Shown one piece after another: positions 9,029 to 16,695 of a stretch of DNA of 64,000 nucleotides. A model generated the notes under the pieces. It worked only from the letters and a program-made list of their open reading frames with translations, did no database searches and was not told the DNA's origin. How positions within the stretch are numbered: the stretch's first letter is position 1; every line of letters starts with the position of its first letter. Where the stretch lies: positions 1-64,000 of the forward strand of contig NZ_RHNP01000016.1 in assembly GCF_003950295.1 (NCBI RefSeq), read 5' to 3'. The stretch is from Loigolactobacillus iwatensis. Its GTDB lineage: Bacteria; Bacillota; Bacilli; Lactobacillales; Lactobacillaceae. The translations under genes were made by a program, and so were the position numbers.

Positions 9029-10055
9029 GGCTTTTCCTCCATTCAATTTGATATAAACGAAATGTGAAAAATGAAATATCCTGCGCCGCTACTAGATCAT
9101 ATTGCCAGTCATCAATAACCGTTTCGGAAAAAGTCGCCGCCAATTTCTGCCGTTGCGTTGTTGTTAGGTATGCGGCATATGGAAAATTCGGTGTTAAGAT
9201 GGCCGCCTCTAATAGATGCTCAGTAATTGTGCCCGGTCTTAAACGCCGCATTTGTGCAATTTTAGTTAGGTCAGTGCCCTGAAGCGCCAGACGATAAGTC
9301 AGTGCGCTACTCTGACTAAGTACACCTTGTGCAAGTGGTTGCCAAAGCTCGGCCAGTAGCGGGAAATCCACCGGTGTCCTTTGCACCAAGTTAATTAAAT
9401 GAGCCGTAATATCAATTTGATACAGAGCAACCTCAATTGGCATTAATTTAAACAATTGTGCAACTTGTGGCACCGCATAGCGCGTAATCTTGTACCCAAC
9501 TAAAAATTGACTGTAAATATCAGCATCATGCTGGGGTAACTGTTGCAAAAATTGCCGCCATTCCTTTAATAAATTACGACCTAATTGCGGTGATTTATAC
9601 TGTGTAAACCAGACTTTTACGGCCTGCTGATCAACTTCAGATATTTCCAGTGGATAGTAACGTGCATTATGGCGAGTATACTCGGACGTCACTTGCGTGG
9701 CCAAAAATAATCGTGCCATAAAATGCTGTAAATTAGGCTGCCTGAAGCCATTGAACCACCGGGGAACAAAATGCACCAATATAAAGGCCCGTTGAGATTT
9801 GAGACCTGCTTCAGTTAAACGGTAACGTTTTTCTCCTAACTCCAGTAGACCACGTTGTTTTAGTCGATCAAGGCCACGCTGAAATTTCACATCATTTAAG
9901 TGGGGCAGAAGCTGGTATAATGGAAGTAGTTGATAGGTCAATCCGGCGTATAAATTGGACACTGTCCGTTTTCCCTTGAGCAAATTCAAAATTGCTCGTG
10001 ATCGCCGCCACTGTACCCGATCAAATAATAGTAATAAATAATCTTCTTGTTCCAT
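8994..10055 (-). CDS. ypbB: YpbB-like helix-turn-helix protein
   Basis: The 353-residue protein opens with MEQEDYLLLLFDRVQWRRSRAILNLLKGKRTVSN and a long helical body. The C-terminal part (LALQGTDLTKIAQMRRLRPGTITEHLLEAAI, about 270-300) looks like the helix-turn-helix fused or partnered to RecQ helicases. B. subtilis ypbB occupies the same place upstream of recS. The overlap with recQ implies coupled translation and a shared role in DNA transactions, but the function is not established. The ATG at 10055 has AAGAAGGGATTCTC upstream; the ATG at 10103 lies inside the ferredoxin coding region without a ribosome site. It is divergent from fer by only 27 bases. Confidence 0.85.
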   Translation of the reverse strand: MEQEDYLLLLFDRVQWRRSRAILNLLKGKRTVSNLYAGLTYQLLPLYQLLPHLNDVKFQRGLDRLKQRGLLELGEKRYRLTEAGLKSQRAFILVHFVPRWFNGFRQPNLQHFMARLFLATQVTSEYTRHNARYYPLEISEVDQQAVKVWFTQYKSPQLGRNLLKEWRQFLQQLPQHDADIYSQFLVGYKITRYAVPQVAQLFKLMPIEVALYQIDITAHLINLVQRTPVDFPLLAELWQPLAQGVLSQSSALTYRLALQGTDLTKIAQMRRLRPGTITEHLLEAAILTPNFPYAAYLTTTQRQKLAATFSETVIDDWQYDLVAAQDISFFTFRLYQIEWRKSHEYGGIDKNLN

Positions 10056-10082
10056 GAGAATCCCTTCTTGGAGGCCAAATTT

Positions 10083-10316
10083 ATGTACAGTAAAGTCCAG
10101 CAAGAGCAGTGCATTGCCTGTGGTCTATGTCAAATCAATGCACCTCAACTTTTTGATTACCAAACAAACGGTATTGCCTACTTTAAACCCGACAACAATT
10201 TAGGAAAAACCCCAATCGCTGCCGACCAGTTAGCAAACTTCAAAAAGGCCTACCAAAACTGTCCAACCCACGCAATCATCCGTCAAAATATTCCATTTAA
10301 TATAAAGCGCACTTAA
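10083..10316 (+). CDS. fer: [4Fe-4S] ferredoxin
   Basis: The 77-residue single-cluster ferredoxin has CIACGLC (residues 10-16) and a distal CPTHAI cysteine (about 61), giving the four ligands of one [4Fe-4S] cluster. The protein is acidic in the middle and basic at the end (FNIKRT). It carries one electron at a time to redox enzymes; the partner is not evident here. TTGGAGG lies 8 bases before the ATG. It diverges from ypbB as in Bacillus. The 27 bases between the two start codons hold both ribosome sites, so the fer promoter must lie inside ypbB. Confidence 0.93.
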   Translation: MYSKVQQEQCIACGLCQINAPQLFDYQTNGIAYFKPDNNLGKTPIAADQLANFKKAYQNCPTHAIIRQNIPFNIKRT

Positions 10317-10435
10317 AAAAGTGGCTTTAAACTGTAAAAATAAATGCGCTTAAAGTAATTAGACGTACAATGAACGTTTACCTACAGCATAAAGCTTTCA
10401 TTACGCTCATCAAGTACTTGGATCACGCGTTTATT

Positions 10436-10474
10436 AAAAAGGGGCCGAGACAATGTTTCGTCTCGGCCTCAATT
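10436..10474. terminator. Strong bidirectional terminator (fer / rluB)
   Basis: GGCCGAGAC and GTCTCGGCC form a perfect 9-bp stem, with CTTTTT on the minus side and CAATTTT on the plus side. It lies between convergent fer and rluB. The core resembles hairpins at 45062, 50691 and 63506. Confidence 0.92.
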
Positions 10475-10512
10475 TTAGCATATCGCTGTCTGTTTTCGTC
10501 AAATCTTCTCGG

Positions 10513-11244
10513 CTAATGAATTTTACCAGTTCTAGCCAATTTTTTAAGGGCCGCTACTTCTTGAGCTTGAAGTGGCCGTGAGTCACCAGAAACTAAACCA
10601 TCAGCAGTTAAAAAAGCATACCGTTCCCGCCGTAACTTTTCAACCGGATAACCAACCGCCGTTAACATGTCGCGAACTTCATGGTTCATTCCTTCATGAA
10701 TTGTGACACTAATTTGCGCGGTACGGTGCACTTTATCGCTGGAAAGTAACTTGATTTTAGCGGCGGCGGTTCGTCGTTTCTCTAACCGAACGCCTGTCCG
10801 TAACGTTTTCTGGGCCTCACTAGTGGGAATTCCCGTTACTTTAGCGATGTACGATTTTTCAATTTGGTAGCGCGGGTGCGTTAATAAATTGGCCAATTCA
10901 CCATCATTAGTTAAGATAATCAGTCCTGATGTGTTGTAGTCCAAACGACCAATTGGGTAAATTCGTTCGTTAACTTCCGGAAAAAAATCAACGACGGTCT
11001 TACGCCCCTTATCATCACTGGCTGCTGAGATAACCTGACGAGGTTTATAAAACAAGAAATAACGCTTTTTTTCTTGTTCTAACGGAACACCGTTAACCTC
11101 AATCTGATCTCGATCGCCAACTTTAACACCCATTTCCGTAACCGTTTCACCGTTAACGGTAACTCGACCGTCACTAATTAAGGTCTCGGCTTTTCGACGG
11201 GAAGCAACCCCTGCTGCTGCAATAACCTTTTGTAATCTTTCCAT
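10513..11244 (-). CDS. rluB: 23S rRNA pseudouridine synthase RluB
   Basis: The 243-residue enzyme isomerises a uridine in 23S rRNA. An S4 RNA-binding domain (1-60, MERLQKVIAAAGVASRRKAE) precedes the RsuA-type catalytic domain with GRLDYNTSGLIILTNDGE (about 100-117), whose Asp is the nucleophile. The length fits RluB/RsuA. The ATG overlaps the scpB stop as TAATG, with AGGAAG upstream, so translation is probably coupled. The scpA-scpB-rluB order is widespread in Firmicutes. Confidence 0.95.
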   Translation of the reverse strand: MERLQKVIAAAGVASRRKAETLISDGRVTVNGETVTEMGVKVGDRDQIEVNGVPLEQEKKRYFLFYKPRQVISAASDDKGRKTVVDFFPEVNERIYPIGRLDYNTSGLIILTNDGELANLLTHPRYQIEKSYIAKVTGIPTSEAQKTLRTGVRLEKRRTAAAKIKLLSSDKVHRTAQISVTIHEGMNHEVRDMLTAVGYPVEKLRRERYAFLTADGLVSGDSRPLQAQEVAALKKLARTGKIH

Positions 11245-11840
11245 TATTTTTCTTCCTTATCTTTTAATTGCGCCTCAAAGGCCTTAAATAGATCAGCTGT
11301 ATCGGCCGTTTCTAATTCAGTAGTGGTCGTCTTTTCTTGGGTCAAAGGCGGTAATTCATTCAATTGCTTTAAACCAAAATAATCAAGAAAAAAAGGACTG
11401 GTTACGTACAAAATTGGTCGTCCAGGTGCATTTTTACGGCCTTTTTCTTCGATTAACTGACGTAAAGATAAACGTTGCAGTGCCCCGCTACTTTGGACAC
11501 CACGAATTTCATCAATTTCAACCCGTGTAATCGGTTGTTTATAGGCAATAATTGCTAAGGTCTCTAATGAGGCCTGACTAAGATTAGTCGTTAGTGGTAT
11601 TTCATAGTAGTGTTTGATAATCTCAGCGTAAGCCTTTTTAGTCACTAATTTGTAGTGATCGCCAAACTGAAAAAGCGTTAATCCCCGGTGACGATCTGCC
11701 TTTAGATCACTCTCAAACTGTTGAAGTGCGCGCATAATCGTTGTGCGTCCCTCTGTCAATAATTCATCTAACTGGTCTAATGTAATCCCTTCATCACCAG
11801 CAACAAAGAGCAAACTTTCCAAAGTTGCCGTTAAATTCAT
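11244..11840 (-). CDS. scpB: Segregation and condensation protein ScpB
   Basis: The 198-residue winged-helix subunit of the SMC-ScpAB condensin starts MNLTATLESLLFVAGDEGI. The conserved ETLAIIAYKQPITRVEIDEIRGV (about 95-117) is the second wing-helix signature. The tail (EKTTTTELETADTADL) is probably disordered. The ATG at 11840 follows AAAGGAGTC and overlaps the scpA stop as ATGA. The longer frame back to 11897 adds residues that only read scpA in another frame. Confidence 0.96.
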   Translation of the reverse strand: MNLTATLESLLFVAGDEGITLDQLDELLTEGRTTIMRALQQFESDLKADRHRGLTLFQFGDHYKLVTKKAYAEIIKHYYEIPLTTNLSQASLETLAIIAYKQPITRVEIDEIRGVQSSGALQRLSLRQLIEEKGRKNAPGRPILYVTSPFFLDYFGLKQLNELPPLTQEKTTTTELETADTADLFKAFEAQLKDKEEK

Positions 11841-12586
11841 ACTTTTGACTCCTTTAAAGCAACCGTAATTGGCGTCAAAACAGCTTCTTGGTAACAAGAT
11901 ACCTGACCATTTTTCATTAATTCTAAAACCGACATAAAGGTGGTCACTGTCTCTTCGACGCTTGAATTACTTAACAAATCGCCAAAATCGACTATCCCAC
12001 GTTTATTTCGGTGTAATTGTTTTATGATTGCTTGAACTTTATCCTTAATTGTAATCGTTTCTCGAACCACATTTCGTACTGTAACTGGCTTGACGACCTT
12101 ACCCTGCAGTAAATTAACCAAGGCGGCCGTTACCTCATCGATCCGCAAATGTTTCCTCGGCATTGGTAAGGGCTCGGCGCTAGTGGTTAAGCTAGGCGCC
12201 TTACTAAAATGTGTCTTACGGGCCGATTCCCTTTGCTGTAAATCAGTTGCAGCCTTTTTGTAAGTTTGGTAAACGAGCAACTGATTGACCAATTCATCCC
12301 GTGGATCAACAGTGATATCCTCATCCTCAGTTAATTCAACAGTTGGTTGGCGCGGGAGTAAAGTTTGACTCTTAATACGCATTAAAGTTGCCGCCATCAC
12401 AAAATAATCGCCGGCCACTTCTAATCTTGAAGCCTGCATATGGTGCAAATACTCCAAGTATTGGGAAGTGATGGCGACGATTGGTATGTCGTAAATATTC
12501 ATTTCTGATTTCTTAATTAAATGAAGTAATAGATCTAAAGGACCTTCAAACTCCGGTAATTTTACGGTTAAGGCCAAATCAATCAT
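11837..12586 (-). CDS. scpA: Segregation and condensation protein ScpA (kleisin)
   Basis: The 249-residue kleisin bridges the SMC heads. The N-terminal signature is LPEFEGPLDLLLHLIKKSEMNIYDIPIVAITSQY, and the C-terminal winged helix is around GIVDFGDLLSNSSVEETVTTFMSVLELMKNGQV. The ATG at 12586 sits only three bases after AAAGG. A TTG three codons in (GATTTG) has better spacing to the same AGGATGA, so the true start could be the TTG. It follows ribT by 3 bases, making ribT-scpA-scpB-rluB one operon. Confidence 0.95.
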   Translation of the reverse strand: MIDLALTVKLPEFEGPLDLLLHLIKKSEMNIYDIPIVAITSQYLEYLHHMQASRLEVAGDYFVMAATLMRIKSQTLLPRQPTVELTEDEDITVDPRDELVNQLLVYQTYKKAATDLQQRESARKTHFSKAPSLTTSAEPLPMPRKHLRIDEVTAALVNLLQGKVVKPVTVRNVVRETITIKDKVQAIIKQLHRNKRGIVDFGDLLSNSSVEETVTTFMSVLELMKNGQVSCYQEAVLTPITVALKESKV

Positions 12587-12589
12587 CCT

Positions 12590-12943
12590 TTAGTGTGTCT
12601 GTTCCCACTTTGCAATTAATGGCGATGTGCTAATAGTTCCCATTAATTTGTTATCTGGGTATAATTCAGCCAATTCCGTCAACATCGTAAAACTATTTCC
12701 TTCATTTCGATCGGAAGGACTTAGCGCAAGGTGTCGTATAATAACATAATCTTTATTCAATTCAACACCAATAACCCCGGCAAAATTACCACTTGAATTC
12801 TTCCACAAGTATAATTGCCGACTGGTCTCAGTTTGGTACCAAGTTAATTCTTCCTTCAAATGACTTACTTCGTCCAAATCAGGAATAAAAGACAGTAAGC
12901 CCATTGCAATCTTTTCGTAATCTGTTTTGTATTTAAACAGCAC
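12590..12943 (-). CDS. ribT: RibT-like GNAT N-acetyltransferase
   Basis: The 117-residue protein matches B. subtilis RibT through its start (LFKYKTDYEKIAMGLLSFIPDL) and the GNAT acetyl-CoA segment (IIRHLALSPSDRNEGNSF). The acceptor is unknown. The usual R/QxxGxG/A loop reads RNEGNS, so cofactor binding may differ. The riboflavin genes that often precede it are absent; only ribT is kept next to scpA. The start is GTG with TTGGAGGTTTATA upstream. Confidence 0.85.
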   Translation of the reverse strand: MLFKYKTDYEKIAMGLLSFIPDLDEVSHLKEELTWYQTETSRQLYLWKNSSGNFAGVIGVELNKDYVIIRHLALSPSDRNEGNSFTMLTELAELYPDNKLMGTISTSPLIAKWEQTH

Positions 12944-13024
12944 TATAAACCTCCAAGGTTAAAACCTGTTTAACTATAAGTACTAATAACCATAACACAC
13001 AAAAAAATGAAATACAATTCGCTA

Positions 13025-13912
13025 TCAGGCCCGCGGGTGGTACTTATTATAAACTTCCCGGATCCGCTTCTGACTAACGTGGGTATAAATTTGTGTCGTT
13101 GAAATGTCTGCATGGCCCAACAATTCCTGAACAACTCGTAAGTCGGCACCATTTTCAAGTAGGTGCGTTGCAAATGAGTGCCGTAGTGTATGTGGTGTAA
13201 CGTCTTTTTTTATTCCTGTTTTTTTAACTAAGCCCTTCAAATTCTTCCAAATACCTTGGCGAGTGAATGGCCGGCCATAATGATTAACAAATAAAGTATC
13301 ACTATGCTGACCAGCTTTTAAGAACTGCGGGCGCGCCGCTTCCAAATACCGCTGAATCCAATCAATTGCAACATCCCCAATTGGAATAATCCGTTCTTTA
13401 TCACCCTTACCAATTGTTTGAATTAAACCCAAGCTTAAATGTAATTCGCTCATCTTTAGGTGAGTGAGTTCGCTAACCCGCAATCCAGTTGCGTACATAA
13501 CTTCTAAAATTGCACGATCACGAATACCAATGGCCGTTGTTGTATCAGGTGCTTTCAACAAACTGACAATCTCATTTTGCGATAATACCTGGGGCAAATG
13601 TTGTTGCTTTTTTGGTGAATCAATTTGGAGCATTGGATCAGTTGTCATTTGCGTCGTTTCAAGCAAAAAGCGGTAAAACTTACGTAAACTTGAGACCATG
13701 CGGATGATACTATTGGTTGCCAGTTTTTCATCGTTCAGCTCACCTAAAAAATTCAGGATGACAAATCGATCCTGATCAAAACTAGTTAATTTTTGGGCCT
13801 TTAAATAAGTCATAAACCGCTCCAAATCACGGCAATAACTAGAAACAGTATTAGCTGCTAGTCCTTTTTCCACTATTAGGTAATGTTTAAAATCAGCTAT
13901 TAATTCGTCCAT
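13025..13912 (-). CDS. xerD: Site-specific tyrosine recombinase XerD
   Basis: The 295-residue recombinase resolves chromosome dimers at dif. All catalytic residues are present: Arg in ATGLRVSELTHL (about 145), Lys in IGKGDKERIIP, His/Arg in HTLRHSFATHLLENGADL (about 239-256), His in LLGHADISTTQIYTHV and the Tyr nucleophile in the same stretch. The N-terminal SAM-like domain begins FKHYLIVEKGLAANTVSSY. TTAGGAGA precedes the ATG. It contrasts with the degenerate paralogue at 557-1372. Confidence 0.96.
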   Translation of the reverse strand: MDELIADFKHYLIVEKGLAANTVSSYCRDLERFMTYLKAQKLTSFDQDRFVILNFLGELNDEKLATNSIIRMVSSLRKFYRFLLETTQMTTDPMLQIDSPKKQQHLPQVLSQNEIVSLLKAPDTTTAIGIRDRAILEVMYATGLRVSELTHLKMSELHLSLGLIQTIGKGDKERIIPIGDVAIDWIQRYLEAARPQFLKAGQHSDTLFVNHYGRPFTRQGIWKNLKGLVKKTGIKKDVTPHTLRHSFATHLLENGADLRVVQELLGHADISTTQIYTHVSQKRIREVYNKYHPRA

Positions 13913-13996
13913 TAATTTCTCCTAAACGCCTATAAAAAGAGAGCGAAATTAAAAAGTTAGTAATAGTACCAAACTAATTTATTCCACTCAACCGAT

Positions 13997-14470
13997 TCAA
14001 TCCTTCGCCATTTGGTTCTTATTTTTACGCTGACAGTCCGCACATAAACCCTGAAAAGTGAGCTTATGGTCCGTGACTTGGAAATGATACCGTGAAGCAA
14101 CAACCTGCTCAACATCAGCCAGTAAGTCCTCATGAATTTCTTCAATCTTACCACACTGAACACATAATAAGTGGTGATGAAAATGTTGCTGGGCACCTTC
14201 ACGCCGCAAATCATAGCGAACTAAACCATCCGTAAAACTCACTTTATTGACAATTCTGAGCTCACTTAAAATATCCAGCGTTCGGTAAACAGTAGCTAGG
14301 CCAATATCGGGAGTTGTTTGCTTAACTCGCAAATAAATTTCTTCGGCACTCAAATGTCCTGCCTCGTTCTCAAGTAACGAAACAACGGTTGCTTCACGTT
14401 GTGGGGTTAATTTAAATCCCGCCTCGCGTAGCTGTTGTTTGATTTTTTTGACGTATTTATCATCAACCAT
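13997..14470 (-). CDS. fur: Fur-family metal-responsive repressor
   Basis: The 157-residue regulator has an N-terminal winged helix (FKLTPQREATVVSLL, then GLATVYRTLDIL, about 17-72). The C-terminal dimerisation domain has HFHHHLLCVQCGKIEEI (about 96-112) and CADC near the end. The four cysteines form the structural zinc site. Length and placement upstream of xerD match Fur of B. subtilis, but PerR or Zur cannot be excluded from sequence alone. GAGGGGCG precedes the ATG. A promoter with a perfect 16-bp palindrome over its -35 lies just upstream. Confidence 0.85.
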   Translation of the reverse strand: MVDDKYVKKIKQQLREAGFKLTPQREATVVSLLENEAGHLSAEEIYLRVKQTTPDIGLATVYRTLDILSELRIVNKVSFTDGLVRYDLRREGAQQHFHHHLLCVQCGKIEEIHEDLLADVEQVVASRYHFQVTDHKLTFQGLCADCQRKNKNQMAKD

Positions 14471-14507
14471 CTAAACGCCCCTCATCCGATTGCGTACCAA
14501 TGACTAA

Positions 14508-14541
14508 ATTCTATAATAATTTTGGACCAATTGCAATTGGT
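14508..14541 (-). promoter_or_regulatory. fur promoter overlapped by a 16-bp palindrome
   Basis: On the minus strand TTGCAA (14536-14531), 17 bp, TAGAAT (14513-14508). ACCAATTGCAATTGGT (14526-14541) is a perfect palindrome covering the -35. The -10 region TTATTATAGAATTTA loosely resembles a PerR/Fur box. Autoregulation is an inference. Confidence 0.6.
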
Positions 14542-14552
14542 CTAAAAAGTGG

Positions 14553-14741
14553 TTATATTCTGCGAATTTGGCCGTTGTAGCTACCATTCCGCAATTGAGA
14601 ATTATTACTGGCTTCGCTGACGATGTCAATCAGACGAAGGTAATCCAAAGCCCGAGTCGCAGCCAAGTCTAAGTACGCTAATAATTTTGATGCTTCATCC
14701 GTTGTCCATTCAACTACTACTTCGCGATTACGGTGAGTTAT
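14553..14741 (-). pseudogene. Coding-like fragment without a start codon
   Basis: One minus-strand frame stays open for 62 codons and reads as normal protein, for example VVVEWTTDEASKLLAYLDLAA, then RALDYLRLIDIVSEASNN and ending NGQIRRI. It has no ATG or GTG and begins right after a TAA (14744-14742). I take it as the C-terminal relic of a larger gene whose 5' part is decayed upstream to about 15037. I do not recognise the family. There is no ribosome site. Confidence 0.4.
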
Positions 14742-14744
14742 TTA

Positions 14745-15037
14745 CAAAAATCGCAAATAACTTAGGATGCTTCGAATATTAGCTATTCTGGTGGCAAAAA
14801 TAAGGAACACAGTTATAAAGTCCATAACTGCTCGCGACTAAGTTTGCCTCGGTCATCGCAAGAACTAGCACAGCGAAAACCACCAATTTGAAACATAGCA
14901 ACCGTATGAATCTGCTTGTTCAAACACATTTAAACCAGATTAGTCGAGATCGACACAGGTTCAAGCGTTTTGGCCCACTCCTACTGCCACTTTAACTGAT
15001 AACAATTTAACCATTGCTTCGCGATCACAAAACAATT
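14745..15037. other. Decayed or non-coding stretch between cvfB and the fragment
   Basis: All frames are broken by stops. Short open pieces on the minus strand (for example FQIGGFRCASSCDDRGKL) may be remnants of the same lost gene. The region holds one copy of the intergenic 18-base motif (14924-14941, plus strand). Confidence 0.35.
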
Positions 15038-15928
15038 CTAAGCATGTTCCGGTTGATCAGGATCCCCGAGAAGATGTGTCTTACCATCAGATTGTTCCAC
15101 TAAATGCAGTTTCATTAAATGACCCAGCGCCCGCTTAAATTGTCCCTTACTAATACCAAAAAATTCACGAATTGCTTCCGGATCACTCTTATCCGTATAG
15201 GCCATAACGTTACCTGGCTGATGTTTGAGTACGGCCAAAATCATCGCCGAATCATCACTAATAGCTTCATAAGCACGCGGGCGCAAAGAAAGATTTAAAA
15301 CGCCATCTGGCCGAACACCAATCACTCGTGCCTTTAGTTTTTGACCAATTCGTGGCTCGGCATCACGTTCACTTGGGTGAATGAAGCCAATGTACTTCTC
15401 ATCTGTCAGTAAGAAACTGCCCACAATTTTTAAACGATAAATGACGCCTTGCACATCAGAATTATTTTGTTGCTGGGTTGCCTTCTTAGACATTTCTTGA
15501 AAAATATCTTCATCGGCCAATTGACCCCAAAGCCGGCCCTTCTTATCCACAATAAGACTGACCAAGAGTTGATCACCTTTAGCCGGCCATAAATGATGAA
15601 TTGTCGGTAATAAATCGCTAGAAACGACGATATCCTTATTTGGTAAACCAATATCAACAAAGACACCAAGATCACGCCTTGAAGCAACAACCGTTGCCCA
15701 GGCAAAGTGTCCGATTTTGACGGTGGGTAATTTAGTTGTTAACTGTAGTTCATGCTCTTCGTTTTCGTAAGCAAACCCCGTGATGGCATCCGTAACCTGG
15801 TGAGGTTTATCAAATTCACTTTTTTCAATTCGAAAAGTTACGCCATCTTTTTGTGCAAAATAATCTTGTTCATTTTCATCGGTTACCGTAACCGAAATAA
15901 TTTGACCCATATAATCTGTTGTTTCCAT
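15038..15928 (-). CDS. cvfB: S1-domain RNA-binding regulator CvfB
   Basis: The 296-residue CvfB/YitL protein has S1-like repeats: one at about 70-130 (AWATVVASRRDLGVFVDIGLPNKD) and one at about 160-215 (GVIYRLKIVGSFLLTDEKYIG). A C-terminal winged helix has EAIREFFGISKGQFKRALGHLMK. In staphylococci CvfB influences virulence gene expression; here it is probably a general RNA-binding protein. GTGAGGTGTTTTTGA precedes the ATG. It follows the DUF441 gene by 11 bases and is co-transcribed with it. Confidence 0.9.
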   Translation of the reverse strand: METTDYMGQIISVTVTDENEQDYFAQKDGVTFRIEKSEFDKPHQVTDAITGFAYENEEHELQLTTKLPTVKIGHFAWATVVASRRDLGVFVDIGLPNKDIVVSSDLLPTIHHLWPAKGDQLLVSLIVDKKGRLWGQLADEDIFQEMSKKATQQQNNSDVQGVIYRLKIVGSFLLTDEKYIGFIHPSERDAEPRIGQKLKARVIGVRPDGVLNLSLRPRAYEAISDDSAMILAVLKHQPGNVMAYTDKSDPEAIREFFGISKGQFKRALGHLMKLHLVEQSDGKTHLLGDPDQPEHA

Positions 15929-15939
15929 TCAAAAACACC

Positions 15940-16404
15940 TCACTTTAAAATTGGACTAACATGTAACAATTGTAGAATAACGTACGTCATTCCAGAGGCA
16001 ATAACTGGTCCAGCAGCAATACCTCGAAAAAAAACAACCCCCATAATTGTACCAAAAACAAGGGCAACCGTAATTTCAGGACTTTGGGCCAATAGTCCGA
16101 CACCCTTACCTGACAATATGGCAACTAAAACACCACAGAATACGGCAACATACCCCACTGGTGATTTAAACGCGTTAATTAGATCCTTATAACCAATTTG
16201 ACCGGTAGCAATGGGAACTAAAATGGCCACCGAAATAATTGTAACACCCCAATTGATTCCTTTTGCTTGAATCGTTGTTAATAGTTTTTGTGTGTGCGGA
16301 ATTAGTTTAATCACTAAAACAATTGCCGACGCAATTAATAATGATTGGTTTTTTGCCAAATAAGCAATTAACAAAATAACTCCTAAAAATAACCAACTTT
16401 CCAT
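15940..16404 (-). CDS. DUF441 membrane protein
   Basis: A 154-residue hydrophobic protein of the DUF441 (YtwI) family with four to five membrane helices: [16 protein letters not shown] (4-19), [45 protein letters not shown] and the conserved [21 protein letters not shown] (about 115-135). The function is unknown. AGGAGGACCTG lies directly before the ATG. It is coupled to cvfB downstream. Confidence 0.88.
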   Translation of the reverse strand: MESWLFLGVILLIAYLAKNQSLLIASAIVLVIKLIPHTQKLLTTIQAKGINWGVTIISVAILVPIATGQIGYKDLINAFKSPVGYVAVFCGVLVAILSGKGVGLLAQSPEITVALVFGTIMGVVFFRGIAAGPVIASGMTYVILQLLHVSPILK

Positions 16405-16480
16405 CAGGTCCTCCTGTCTATTTAAATAAATTTTCCTTCTTACAGAGTAATTTTAAACTTTTTTAATGGCAGTTCCTAAT

Positions 16481-16585
16481 TTATTCAGTATTAACGTATT
16501 TAAAAAAAATCGCCATCCACCAAATCATCCCGATCACACAGGTTAGTAACCAAGTTAATAGGTTCCACAGCAAATAACTAATCAT
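16481..16585 (-). CDS. Possible 34-residue membrane peptide
   Basis: An ATG at 16585 opens 34 codons that are almost wholly hydrophobic and Trp-rich (ISYLLWNLLTWLLTCVIGM, then IWWMAIFFKYVNTE). It fits a single-span small membrane protein. It lies between the pyk terminator and the DUF441 gene. The ribosome site is poor (GCGAGC) and I see no clear promoter, so it may be a chance frame. Confidence 0.35.
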   Translation of the reverse strand: MISYLLWNLLTWLLTCVIGMIWWMAIFFKYVNTE

Positions 16586-16644
16586 GCTCGCAGAGTGAAG
16601 TTTGAATCGTTATTAGGCCTCTTCTTAAGTAAACACTAAAAAAG

Positions 16645-16680
16645 CAAAAAAATCCATCATGCAAACGCATGATGGATTTT
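16645..16680 (-). terminator. Terminator of pyk
   Basis: On the minus strand AATCCATCATGC/GCATGATGGATT forms a strong stem followed by TTTTTGC, 16 bases past the pyk stop. Confidence 0.93.
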
Positions 16681-16695
16681 AGAATAACTAATGGA

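Noticed and set aside
8994-10103. Longer ypbB start at 10103
   Set aside because: It would overlap fer coding sequence and has no ribosome site.
13957-14214. Open frame overlapping fur in another register
   Set aside because: It lies within and past the end of fur, with no site of its own; fur is clear.
14800-14850. AGTCCAT..GCTCGC resembling an RNase P RNA box
   Set aside because: The other conserved P RNA boxes are absent and the spacing is wrong.
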